NCBI RefSeq assembly: GCF_900454685.1
Contig: NZ_UATM01000032.1
Location: 186,001-250,000 of the forward strand
Origin: Peptoniphilus harei
Lineage (GTDB): Bacteria > Bacillota > Clostridia > Tissierellales > Peptoniphilaceae
Length of the DNA: 64,000 nucleotides
Direction of reading: 5' to 3'
This document shows, piece after piece, positions 28,095 through 35,843 of the stretch. The notes beneath the pieces are model-generated. The model did no database searches. It was not told where the DNA came from and worked only from the letters and a program-made list of their open reading frames with translations. The stretch's first letter is position 1. Every line of letters starts with the position of its first letter. The position numbers and the translations under genes were made by a program.

Positions 28095-28700
28095 TCAAAT
28101 TGAGTCCACTGGATTCTTGGGCGCCTTCTTAATAATTTTAAAGGTCCCATCTTCATAATCCGCTATATTAAATTCGCCATTTCGCCTCACCCTATTGGAC
28201 CAAAAGTCCTCAATAGGAATCCCCTCCATGAGAGAATAGATTGCAACAATGGTCACACCGTGAGTGACTATAAGGATGTTTTCATCTTCATTGGGATAAA
28301 CTGCTTTCTCAAAAAATTTTTCCACCCTGTCTCTTAGGTCGTGAATGCTTTCTCCATCAGGTCTCTTATAATTTTTTGGATCTTCAAAATATTTTTTGTA
28401 AAGGACTTCATCCTCTACTTTTACATCTTTAATATTTTTACCTGACCAAGACCCAACATCAATTTCACGAAGAAGAGGGGTCTTAATAATTTCCCTATCA
28501 GGACAAATTAACCTTGCAGTGTCATAGGCACGGCCAAGATCAGATGAATAAACCTTATCAAAATTAAGGTCTTTAGACATCTCGCCCAAGCGTCTTCCCA
28601 TATCCATTCCTTCAGAAGTTAGTGCCGAGTCTAATTGTCCCTGGATAATCCCCAGCTTGTTCCACTCAGTCTCCCCATGTCTAGTAAAATAAATTCTCAT
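28095..28700 (-). CDS. Histidine phosphatase family protein (PGAM-like)
   Basis: This cytosolic phosphomonoesterase carries the phosphohistidine motif TRHGETEWN (residues 6-14, His8 as nucleophile) and the second catalytic His in VTHGVTIVA, in the 201-residue form starting at 28700. That start has GAGGG four bases upstream; six further upstream codons lack a binding site. It is the first gene of the operon with the TrxR-like flavoprotein (9-base gap) and the Trx-propeller fusion. The substrate is unknown; this family includes cobalamin-pathway, sugar-phosphate and nucleotide phosphatases. Confidence 0.87.
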   Translation of the reverse strand: MRIYFTRHGETEWNKLGIIQGQLDSALTSEGMDMGRRLGEMSKDLNFDKVYSSDLGRAYDTARLICPDREIIKTPLLREIDVGSWSGKNIKDVKVEDEVLYKKYFEDPKNYKRPDGESIHDLRDRVEKFFEKAVYPNEDENILIVTHGVTIVAIYSLMEGIPIEDFWSNRVRRNGEFNIADYEDGTFKIIKKAPKNPVDSI

Positions 28701-28775
28701 CTTTCCCTCACAATCCATAAAAACATTTTCTCGCTTATTACTAGTATAAAGGATAAAAATAAAGTATTAAAGCAT

Positions 28776-28808
28776 AAAAAATACTTAGGTATAAATCTAC
28801 CTAAGTAT
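28776..28808 (-). terminator. Terminator of the MutS-like gene
   Basis: The stem ATACTTAGGT/ACCTAAGTAT is followed by TTTTTT on the minus strand. Confidence 0.9.
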
Positions 28809-28819
28809 GATCTTAAAAT

Positions 28820-30430
28820 TTATTTTTCTTCTAACTCTCTCGAAAGATTTTTTGCTTCCCCTATTATTTCTCTTGGATAATTTAAGTTATCCAAGATGGC
28901 AATGGCGTTCCTGCTTGTGGCTGGTCCATCCTTTAATAAGTAATCGAACTTTATGTCTCCTGCTTCTATCTTTTCTTCAAAGTGCTTGTTTGAAAATAAA
29001 TCTTTTAAAAGCATTGTAAGTTCTATGTCGTGAGTTGCTGCAACTACATGATTATTTTTTGCCAAATATTTTAAAGTTGCAGTGGCCGATGCAATCCTAT
29101 CAATGGTATTAGTTCCCCTAAAAATTTCGTCTAGCAAAATTATTTTTTCACTCTCGTCGTCTATCATGTCACCAATGGCCCTGGACTCTGCCATAAAGTA
29201 GGAGAGGTTTTTCATTATAGAGTCGCTAATATCTATGGCTGAAGTAATTTTCATTGGCTTAATTTCAAATTCTTCTCCAAAAAATATTCCAAAGCTAAGG
29301 GCAAAAATTGAATTAATGCCAATAGTCCTTAGATAAGTCGACTTGCCTGATGCATTTGACCCAGTCAAGATAATAGACTTTTTTAAGTCAAGGTCATTGG
29401 GAACAGGATTTTTTATCAAGGGATTGTAGAGGTCCTTTCCAAGAATTTTATCTCCAAAACTTGCTTCTCCAGTCTTGTAGGCCTTTGATAGAGAAGTGAT
29501 TCCTATTTCGCAGTCAATTTTTCCCAAGAGGTAATATAGTCTAAAGATTTCTTCCCTATACTTCTTAAAATATCTTTGCGACTTTGAAAAGCTCCTGGCT
29601 TCTGATAAAAATAAAACATTCCTGTAAGTTTCTGCAAAGTCCAATTCCATATTGCCTGTCAAGAATCCAAAGGACCTCAAACTCTTCTTTAAGGGAGCAA
29701 GGTCTCTTAAAATACTTTCTATTTCATTAATTTCTTCTGTGAAGACTTGATTTTTATTTTTAATAAGTCCTTCTGACACATAAAAAAGACCCTTTAATCT
29801 AACTAAAGCTTCAAGCCTTCCCATAGCCATCTCGTTAAACTTCTTGTAGATAAAGGTGTTAACTGCCAAGAGGGCAAAAATAAATAAAATGGCCTGGGCT
29901 CTTAAACTTATAAATAAAATCAAGATGTAAAGTGCAGTGAAGGAAAAAACTTTCGCCAAAACTTCAAGTTCTTTTTGGATCTCAATTTCTTCTTCAATGA
30001 GTTCAAGGACATCTTCTTTGAAGTATCCAAGCTTTCCAAATTGAAACTGAAGATCTTCAAGTTCTTCTTCCTTACCTTCATAAAGTCTTCTCTTCTCTTG
30101 AAGTCTTGTAAGTTCATCCTTGTCTAAGATGAGGTCCCTAAGCCTATAATAAAAAAATTCCAGGCCCATCTTGGACATAGTGTGGTTCATCTTGGTCAAG
30201 ACTTCATCAAGGTTTAAGTCATTGGCAGTAATTTCGCTGACATTTCCTCCAAGTCTCTTATGTATCCCATTAATTTTTCCCTTGAAGATTTTACTATGAA
30301 TTTTTCCAAAGTTCTCCCTTATTTCCTGTCTTAAAATTTTTTCATTTTTCTTTTTTACATAGAGATTATAAATAAAGATAATCCCAGTGAAGACAAGAAA
30401 TAAAATTATCATTGAATAGTAGTCCTTCAT
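28820..30430 (-). CDS. Membrane-anchored MutS-like ATPase
   Basis: This 536-residue protein ends in a MutS-type ABC ATPase: Walker A TGSNASGKSTYLRTIGI, Walker B KIILLDEIFRGTNTIDR, and the switch histidine ATHDIELT. It lacks the mismatch-binding domain I of MutS. Instead it has an N-terminal membrane helix (about residues 5-22) and a second hydrophobic stretch in the middle (about 165-205), with coiled-coil-like segments between. I use the ATG at 30430, preceded by AAGGAG; a longer frame to 30466 lacks one. Its role is unknown and DNA mismatch repair should not be assumed. Confidence 0.85.
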   Translation of the reverse strand: MKDYYSMIILFLVFTGIIFIYNLYVKKKNEKILRQEIRENFGKIHSKIFKGKINGIHKRLGGNVSEITANDLNLDEVLTKMNHTMSKMGLEFFYYRLRDLILDKDELTRLQEKRRLYEGKEEELEDLQFQFGKLGYFKEDVLELIEEEIEIQKELEVLAKVFSFTALYILILFISLRAQAILFIFALLAVNTFIYKKFNEMAMGRLEALVRLKGLFYVSEGLIKNKNQVFTEEINEIESILRDLAPLKKSLRSFGFLTGNMELDFAETYRNVLFLSEARSFSKSQRYFKKYREEIFRLYYLLGKIDCEIGITSLSKAYKTGEASFGDKILGKDLYNPLIKNPVPNDLDLKKSIILTGSNASGKSTYLRTIGINSIFALSFGIFFGEEFEIKPMKITSAIDISDSIMKNLSYFMAESRAIGDMIDDESEKIILLDEIFRGTNTIDRIASATATLKYLAKNNHVVAATHDIELTMLLKDLFSNKHFEEKIEAGDIKFDYLLKDGPATSRNAIAILDNLNYPREIIGEAKNLSRELEEK

Positions 30431-30530
30431 GCTGTCTCCTTTTTTATAATTTTTCCTCCTTATCAATTCTATTAAGTAAACTTTATCATAATTTTTTTCC
30501 CTGTCAACAAGTCATATTTTCCTACAAGAA

Positions 30531-30563
30531 AAAAAGACTGCTCACCTAAGCAAGCAGTCTTTA
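30531..30563 (-). terminator. Terminator of the 2-hydroxyacid dehydrogenase gene
   Basis: The stem AAAGACTGCT/AGCAGTCTTT is followed by a T-run on the minus strand. Confidence 0.9.
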
Positions 30564-30584
30564 AAATTTAAATTTTATTTATTC

Positions 30585-31526
30585 TTATTTTCCGAAAAGT
30601 TCGTCAAAGTTTCCTAGGATTACATTTCCGATATCGTCTTGAGCATCAATTGTTGAACCACCAATGTGTGGAGTAACATAAAGTCTGTCAAGTTCGAATA
30701 GTTTGTTTTCTACTGGAACATCTTGAGTGTCAAGTCCGCCAGAGCCAAGTTCGTTAGAAAGTGTATCTAAGTTTGCTCCGCCTAGTTTGCCATTCTTGAT
30801 GTAGTCGTATAGGTCTTCTTCGTTAACAATTCCACCACGTGCAGCGTTGATGATGCAAGCTCCGTCTTTCATTTTTTCGAATTCTTTTGCTGAGAAAAGA
30901 TCCTTAGTGTCTGGAGTTAGTGGCATGTGAAGAGTGATAATGTCAGAGTTAGCTACGATTTCGTCGAAATCAACTAGTTTAACATAATCAACTTTAATGT
31001 CTTCTGGTTTTAGGAATGGGTCATAAGCAAGAACGTCCATGTGGAATACATTAGCGATTTCAGCAACTCTTCTTCCGATTGCACCAAAACCACAAATTCC
31101 TAGAGTCTTGTTTCTAAGTTCTCTACCAATCCATCTATATTTGTTCCAGATTCCACCTTTAACTTCGTTTTGAGCTTGTACAGAGTTTCTGTAAAGGTCT
31201 AACATTTTAGCAAAAACAAGTTCAGCAACTGCGTTTGCGTTTTGTCCTGGTGAGTTTTTAACTGGAATATTTTTTTCCTTTGCATATTCAAGGTCAATGT
31301 GGTTAGTTCCTGTTGAACCAACAAAAATTGCCTTTAAGTTTTTAGCAGCATCAAGAACTTCCTTGTTGATGAATGGATCAACTCTCATGAATAGGAAATC
31401 ATAAGGTTCAATAATTTCTGCTAATTTTTCTGAAGTTGGAAGCATAACCTTATCAAGTTCAATACCTCTTTCTTCAAGTCCTTTGTCAATTACGTCTGAC
31501 ATGTAATCTACCATTAACGCTTTCAT
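30585..31526 (-). CDS. D-isomer-specific 2-hydroxyacid dehydrogenase
   Basis: This cytosolic NAD(P)-dependent enzyme interconverts 2-oxoacids and D-2-hydroxyacids. The Rossmann motif GFGAIG (146-151) is followed by an acidic residue (AYDP), favouring NAD. The catalytic triad is in INAARGGIVNEEDL (Arg), the later Glu, and TPHIGGST (His). At 313 residues it is a short, ACT-less form. The codon bias is that of a highly expressed gene, which fits a fermentation enzyme (for example D-lactate or a branched 2-hydroxyacid) at least as well as SerA. It has a TTGAAA-17-TAAAAT promoter (31568-31596) and its own terminator. Confidence 0.9.
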   Translation of the reverse strand: MKALMVDYMSDVIDKGLEERGIELDKVMLPTSEKLAEIIEPYDFLFMRVDPFINKEVLDAAKNLKAIFVGSTGTNHIDLEYAKEKNIPVKNSPGQNANAVAELVFAKMLDLYRNSVQAQNEVKGGIWNKYRWIGRELRNKTLGICGFGAIGRRVAEIANVFHMDVLAYDPFLKPEDIKVDYVKLVDFDEIVANSDIITLHMPLTPDTKDLFSAKEFEKMKDGACIINAARGGIVNEEDLYDYIKNGKLGGANLDTLSNELGSGGLDTQDVPVENKLFELDRLYVTPHIGGSTIDAQDDIGNVILGNFDELFGK

Positions 31527-31567
31527 TTACATCCTCCTTAAAATTTTATGTACTTCGTTACATTTCT

Positions 31568-31596
31568 ATTTTAGATGAAATCCTTATCTTTTTCAA
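31568..31596 (-). promoter_or_regulatory. Promoter of the 2-hydroxyacid dehydrogenase gene
   Basis: TTGAAA (31591-31596) and TAAAAT (31568-31573) are separated by 17 bases. An imperfect palindrome, ATGTAACGAAGTACAT, lies just downstream in the leader. Confidence 0.7.
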
Positions 31597-31636
31597 GGTC
31601 ATTTATAAGCTTAGACCAATTAACACTTTTCTTTAA

Positions 31637-31695
31637 AAAAGGCCTTGGAAAACTATTCTATATTTACTTTAAGTTAATGATTTATCCAAAGGCCT
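31637..31695 (-). terminator. Possible terminator of the MATE gene, long loop
   Basis: Arms AGGCCTTTGGA and TCCAAGGCCT (one bulge) are separated by about 35 bases and followed by TTTTTT. The long loop makes this less certain. Confidence 0.5.
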
Positions 31696-31702
31696 CAAAT
31701 TT

Positions 31703-33070
31703 TTATTTAATTGTTTTTGCCCTTAAGTCATCTAAAACCTTCTTTGCTAGAACAAAGGTAACTATGGCAGTTATAATATCTGCTGTTGGCGGTGCGTACA
31801 AGAGTCCCTTTACTCCAAACAAGTTTGCGTAGAGATAAGCAAAGGGAACTAGGAGAAGGACTTGTCTTAAAAGAGAAATCAAAATCCCCCTCTTGGCAAG
31901 ACCAATTGATGTCAAAAATCCCATGGTAACTGGTTGGACTCCATTTAAAAAAGTAAAGAAAAGCATGATCCTAAATAATTTTATGGCAAAATCAAAATAC
32001 AATTCGCTTCCTCCACCGAAGAGCATAATTATTTGTCTTGGGAAGACTTGAAAGATTACAAAGGAAATTGTTGAAATTATTAGGGCATACTTAATTGCAA
32101 GTTTATAAACCTCAACTACCCTATCATATTTTTTTGCCCCATAATTAAAGGAAGAAATTGGTTGAAGTCCTTGGGACAGCCCAATGTTGACAGAGAAAAA
32201 TATCATGTTTACCTTCATGACAATTCCCACTGCAGCAAGGGGTATGTTGGCTCCATATTCTGACAAGGATCCATAATATCTATAAAAATTATTCATTAGG
32301 ATTTGAACAAATAGTATAGCTGCTTGGTTAAATCCACTCGCTGCTCCAAGTCTTGCAATATTAATTATCTTATCAAATTGTAATTCAAAATATTTTCCTT
32401 CTAAGTTAACAGACTTAAAATGTCTTGCAAAATAAAATATTATTAATAGAAAAGAAAAGAATTGTCCAAGAACTGTTGCGTAAGCAGCTCCTGCCATTCC
32501 CATTTCAAAGACAAATATAAAAATTGGGTCCAAAATTAAATTTATAAGGGCTCCAACTACCATGCAGTACATTGAAAACTTTGGTGACCCGTCAGCTCTT
32601 ATTAAAGTCGAACCCACATTTACGAGAATTAAAAATATGAATCCATAGGAAGTTATAGAAACATATTCTATGGCATAGTCCATAATTTCCTTTGTTGCAC
32701 CAAAGACCTTTAAAAAACTTCCCATAAATATGTGAGTTATTATTGTAAAGATAAGTGCTGCTATAGTGGCAAGACTTAGGGCATTTCTAATATAGTGTCT
32801 TGCAAGTTCTTCTTCTCCTCTTCCCAATGAAATATTAAAATTTGCAGCTCCACCTATTCCACACAAGAGGGCAAGAGCCGTACAAATTGTCACAAGGGGA
32901 AAGGCTACATTTGTAGCTGCATTGCCTAACATTCCCACAGAGTTCCCAATAAAAATTTGGTCCACAATGTTATAGAGAGAACTTATTATTAGGGCAAAAA
33001 TACTTGGCAAGGCAAACTGTATAAGTAACTTTTTTATATCTTCTCTTCCTAAAATATTTTCTCCTTTCAT
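31703..33070 (-). CDS. MATE family multidrug efflux transporter
   Basis: This 455-residue polytopic protein has about 12 hydrophobic spans in two similar halves. The N-terminal block PSIFALIISSLYNIVDQIFIGNS and GAAANFN-like segment match the DinF/NorM type. Such pumps export cationic drugs or metabolites against Na+ or H+. GGAGG lies six bases before the ATG. It is separated from the TraX-like gene upstream by a terminator. The substrate is unknown. Confidence 0.9.
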   Translation of the reverse strand: MKGENILGREDIKKLLIQFALPSIFALIISSLYNIVDQIFIGNSVGMLGNAATNVAFPLVTICTALALLCGIGGAANFNISLGRGEEELARHYIRNALSLATIAALIFTIITHIFMGSFLKVFGATKEIMDYAIEYVSITSYGFIFLILVNVGSTLIRADGSPKFSMYCMVVGALINLILDPIFIFVFEMGMAGAAYATVLGQFFSFLLIIFYFARHFKSVNLEGKYFELQFDKIINIARLGAASGFNQAAILFVQILMNNFYRYYGSLSEYGANIPLAAVGIVMKVNMIFFSVNIGLSQGLQPISSFNYGAKKYDRVVEVYKLAIKYALIISTISFVIFQVFPRQIIMLFGGGSELYFDFAIKLFRIMLFFTFLNGVQPVTMGFLTSIGLAKRGILISLLRQVLLLVPFAYLYANLFGVKGLLYAPPTADIITAIVTFVLAKKVLDDLRAKTIK

Positions 33071-33121
33071 CTATTACCTCCTAATTTTTATTTTTTTAAT
33101 TTATAAACTAATTTAAAAAAT

Positions 33122-33140
33122 AAAAAGACGCCAAAGCGTC
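33122..33140 (-). terminator. Short terminator after the TraX-like gene
   Basis: A 5-bp GC-rich stem GACGC/GCGTC with a TTTG loop is followed by TTTTTATTTTT on the minus strand. Confidence 0.65.
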
Positions 33141-33152
33141 CTAAGTTAAAAA

Positions 33153-33881
33153 TTAAATATTAAAATACATCCTCAAAAGTCCAAGAATTAAAAGATGGAC
33201 TGGATAAAACAAATAATTAAAAATTTTATTCTGTTTTCCCTTCTCACCATTATACATCACAGTTAATCCAAATCCAAGAATTGACCAAACCTCTTTTACT
33301 ATTGTGAGGTAGGCACAAATTGCTCCAGCCACTGGTCTTTCATAAAAAATATAAAATACAAAGGCCGTCATAATTGCGTGGAAGTCGTAGTCACCTGACA
33401 CAAAGGTAGAAACAAAAAACATAATTATAAGGAGTGGAATAGAAAATAAAATCCACAACCTTCCAATTTTTTCTTCGTATCTTTTTCTAAATTCATCGAG
33501 AATCCAAATAGTAATTAAGGATAAGGCAAGAGAAAAGAGTACATTATTCAATCTAAATTCTAATATAACCTTAGAAGAAAACATGTCATAGGGAATTTCT
33601 GAAATTATTGCAAAAAACAATAAGTTAAAGAGATATTTTTTCTTGTTGCCAGTCCTAAAAAATCCTTCCACTATAAAAAAAGAGAAAAGCGGAAAGGCAA
33701 TACGTCCTATTACGTCAAAGATGAAACTTAATATTGATAAGTATCCTCCATCTAAGTTGGGCCAAATAAGGGCCTTATTTATGTGATCAATTAACATGGA
33801 CCCAAAGGCGATGTACTTTAGCTGAGCTCCATTTAAAATTTGAAATTTCATTAATCTTTCATTAGTAAATCTTTTGTTCAT
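33153..33881 (-). CDS. TraX family membrane protein
   Basis: This 242-residue protein has about seven to eight hydrophobic spans and the TraX pattern: LNGAQLKYIAFGSMLIDHINK at the N-terminus, then IGRIAFPLFSFFIVEGFF and ISEIPYDM. In F plasmid, TraX acetylates pilin, but chromosomal homologues in Firmicutes are common and their acyl acceptor is unknown. I use the ATG at 33881 with AAGGA upstream; a longer frame to 33917 has no site. There are no conjugation genes nearby. Confidence 0.82.
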   Translation of the reverse strand: MNKRFTNERLMKFQILNGAQLKYIAFGSMLIDHINKALIWPNLDGGYLSILSFIFDVIGRIAFPLFSFFIVEGFFRTGNKKKYLFNLLFFAIISEIPYDMFSSKVILEFRLNNVLFSLALSLITIWILDEFRKRYEEKIGRLWILFSIPLLIIMFFVSTFVSGDYDFHAIMTAFVFYIFYERPVAGAICAYLTIVKEVWSILGFGLTVMYNGEKGKQNKIFNYLFYPVHLLILGLLRMYFNI

Positions 33882-34155
33882 TTTTCGTCCTTTTGTTGTC
33901 CAAATATTTTTTATCAAACTTTAAATTTATTTTTTCAAAGTACAATTATTTTACTATAAATACTAAGCATATAAAATATTTTTTTCTTCTAACCCCTTAA
34001 TTTGTATTGTTAAGTCACTAAATTAAGATAAATTTCTTGCAAAAAATTATTTTCCTTAAACATATAATTTTAATCCACATTATAAAACCGTTTTCAATTT
34101 TTTTACTTTTTATAATTTATTCTTCAGGTATCCCTTGTTCAAGCTTATTAATAGA

Positions 34156-34184
34156 TTGACAAATCTTTTTAAGTATTGTACTAT
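34156..34184 (+). promoter_or_regulatory. Promoter of the TAXI-TRAP operon
   Basis: A perfect TTGACA (34156-34161) and TACTAT (34179-34184) are separated by 17 bases. The rest of the 33882-34248 gap is AT-rich without other recognisable features. Confidence 0.75.
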
Positions 34185-34248
34185 TTAATCATCAGATAAA
34201 CATTTTCATGATTAGTTTATTTGAATAAAGTCAAGGAGGTATTATATT

Positions 34249-35313
34249 ATGACTAAGAAAAAATTGACGACGTTAATCATGCTAATTGCTGTGGTTACAC
34301 TTACACTAACAGCATGTGGTGGTGGCGGAAACAATGCAAAGAAAGAAAATGCAAACGCTACTAAGACTGAAGAAACAGCTAAGACTGAAGAAGCTACTGG
34401 CGATATCACTGCTGAAGGCCTAATGGAAACTAAGGGTGGATTCATGTCAGTTGCAACTGGTGGTACTGGTGGTACATATTACCCACTAGGTGGAGCACTA
34501 TCTAACATTCTTAACAATGCAGGAGTTAACTACACAGCAACTGCACAAGCTACTGGTGCTTCTAAGGAAAACGTTGAACTTGTAACTAGGGGAGACGCAG
34601 AAATTGCATTTATCCAAAACGACGTTGCTTACTATGCTGTAAATGGAACTGATATCTTCGAAGGAGAAAAGAAACCTAGTCTTAGAGGACTATGCTGTCT
34701 ATATCCTGAAATCGTACAAATCGTTGCATCTGATGATTCTGGCATTAAAACTATAGACGATCTTAAGGGCAAGAGAGTAGCTGTTGGTGCTCCAGGTTCT
34801 GGTGTTGAAGTTAACGTAAAACAAATTCTTGATATTCACGGAATTACTTACGATGACTTAGGAAAAGTTGACTACCTATCCTTCGCAGAAGCTGCTGACC
34901 AAATTAAATCTGGTCAAATCGACGCTACATTCTTAACTGCAGCTATCCCATCTTCAGCTATAACTGAACTAGCAACTACACATGATGTTCACCTAGTTCC
35001 AATTGCAGAAGACAAGGCTGAAGCTCTTATTGCTAAGTATCCTTTCTATGTTAACCTACACATCACTCCATCTGAATACAAGGGACAAGATGAAGAAATT
35101 TCTGTAGTAGCAGTACAATCTATGCTAGCTGTTGACGAAAGAATGGCTGAAGAAGATGCTTACAATATCGTAAAATTATTATTTGAAAACCTTGATACTA
35201 TGAAAGAATCTCACGCAAGAGGTGGAGACATCGCTCTTGATAAGGCTCTTGATGGTATGAGTATTGAACTTCACCCAGGTGCACAAAAATATTTTGATGA
35301 AGTTAAAAAATAA
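34249..35313 (+). CDS. TAXI-type TRAP transporter solute-binding lipoprotein
   Basis: This is an extracytoplasmic binding protein (354 residues) of the TAXI family. The lipobox LTAC has the cysteine at about residue 23, followed by a Lys/Glu/Thr linker. The family hallmark GGTGGTYYPLGGALSNIL occurs soon after. In this and related families the ligand is often a carboxylate such as glutamate, but it is not known here. AAGGAGG precedes the ATG, and a strong promoter lies upstream. Codon bias indicates high expression. It is the first gene of a three-gene operon with a DUF1850 protein and the fused permease. Confidence 0.93.
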   Translation: MTKKKLTTLIMLIAVVTLTLTACGGGGNNAKKENANATKTEETAKTEEATGDITAEGLMETKGGFMSVATGGTGGTYYPLGGALSNILNNAGVNYTATAQATGASKENVELVTRGDAEIAFIQNDVAYYAVNGTDIFEGEKKPSLRGLCCLYPEIVQIVASDDSGIKTIDDLKGKRVAVGAPGSGVEVNVKQILDIHGITYDDLGKVDYLSFAEAADQIKSGQIDATFLTAAIPSSAITELATTHDVHLVPIAEDKAEALIAKYPFYVNLHITPSEYKGQDEEISVVAVQSMLAVDERMAEEDAYNIVKLLFENLDTMKESHARGGDIALDKALDGMSIELHPGAQKYFDEVKK

Positions 35314-35843
35314 TGAGTGGCAAGAATAAAGAGGGCATTGGAAAGACTTTGATCTTTCCAATACTCTTTATTATATTAGTTTTTTTTATTTTATCCTTTG
35401 TGAAAATTGATGCAATAATTATAAAATCATATTTTAATGGAGATGTATTAAAGATTTTTCACTTAAAGGATAAGGAGAGGTTCGGCATAGTCTACACTCA
35501 TTCTGTTGAAAGGTCTGAGACTAGTGAGTGGTATGAAGTTCGAGATGGCAAGCTCATCTTAATGGAACAAAGATACCGCGACCAGGGCGCCGGTCTTCCT
35601 GTTAATTTAATTTACAAGTTTAAGTATGCTGAAGATGGAAGTTTTTGTTTATATGATATGAATGTTCCCTTTGAAACTGTTATTTATAGGACTGGGGCCG
35701 TCGTAGCCAATCATAAGCTTGTAATAAATGGAAAGACTACTCCCTTTTTGGATTTTTCTGAGCCAAGAGAGGCCCTAGAATTTTCTACCGAACACATTTC
35801 ACTTTTGGATTACGCACTAAGGAGGTGCCAAATTGAGCGATAA
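35313..35843 (+). CDS. DUF1850 protein of the TAXI-TRAP operon
   Basis: This 176-residue protein has one N-terminal membrane helix (about residues 13-31) and an extracytoplasmic domain with the DUF1850 signature YTHSVERSETSEWYEV. Genes of this family commonly sit between TAXI binding proteins and the fused TRAP permease. A role as an accessory part of the transporter is inferred from that context. Its ATG overlaps the stop of the preceding gene (TAATG), and its end overlaps the permease start by 11 bases, so the three genes are tightly coupled. Confidence 0.82.
   Translation: MSGKNKEGIGKTLIFPILFIILVFFILSFVKIDAIIIKSYFNGDVLKIFHLKDKERFGIVYTHSVERSETSEWYEVRDGKLILMEQRYRDQGAGLPVNLIYKFKYAEDGSFCLYDMNVPFETVIYRTGAVVANHKLVINGKTTPFLDFSEPREALEFSTEHISLLDYALRRCQIER

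Noticed and set aside
33153..33881. TraX-like gene as evidence for a conjugative element
   Set aside because: No other transfer, integrase or relaxase genes are present; chromosomal TraX homologues are common.
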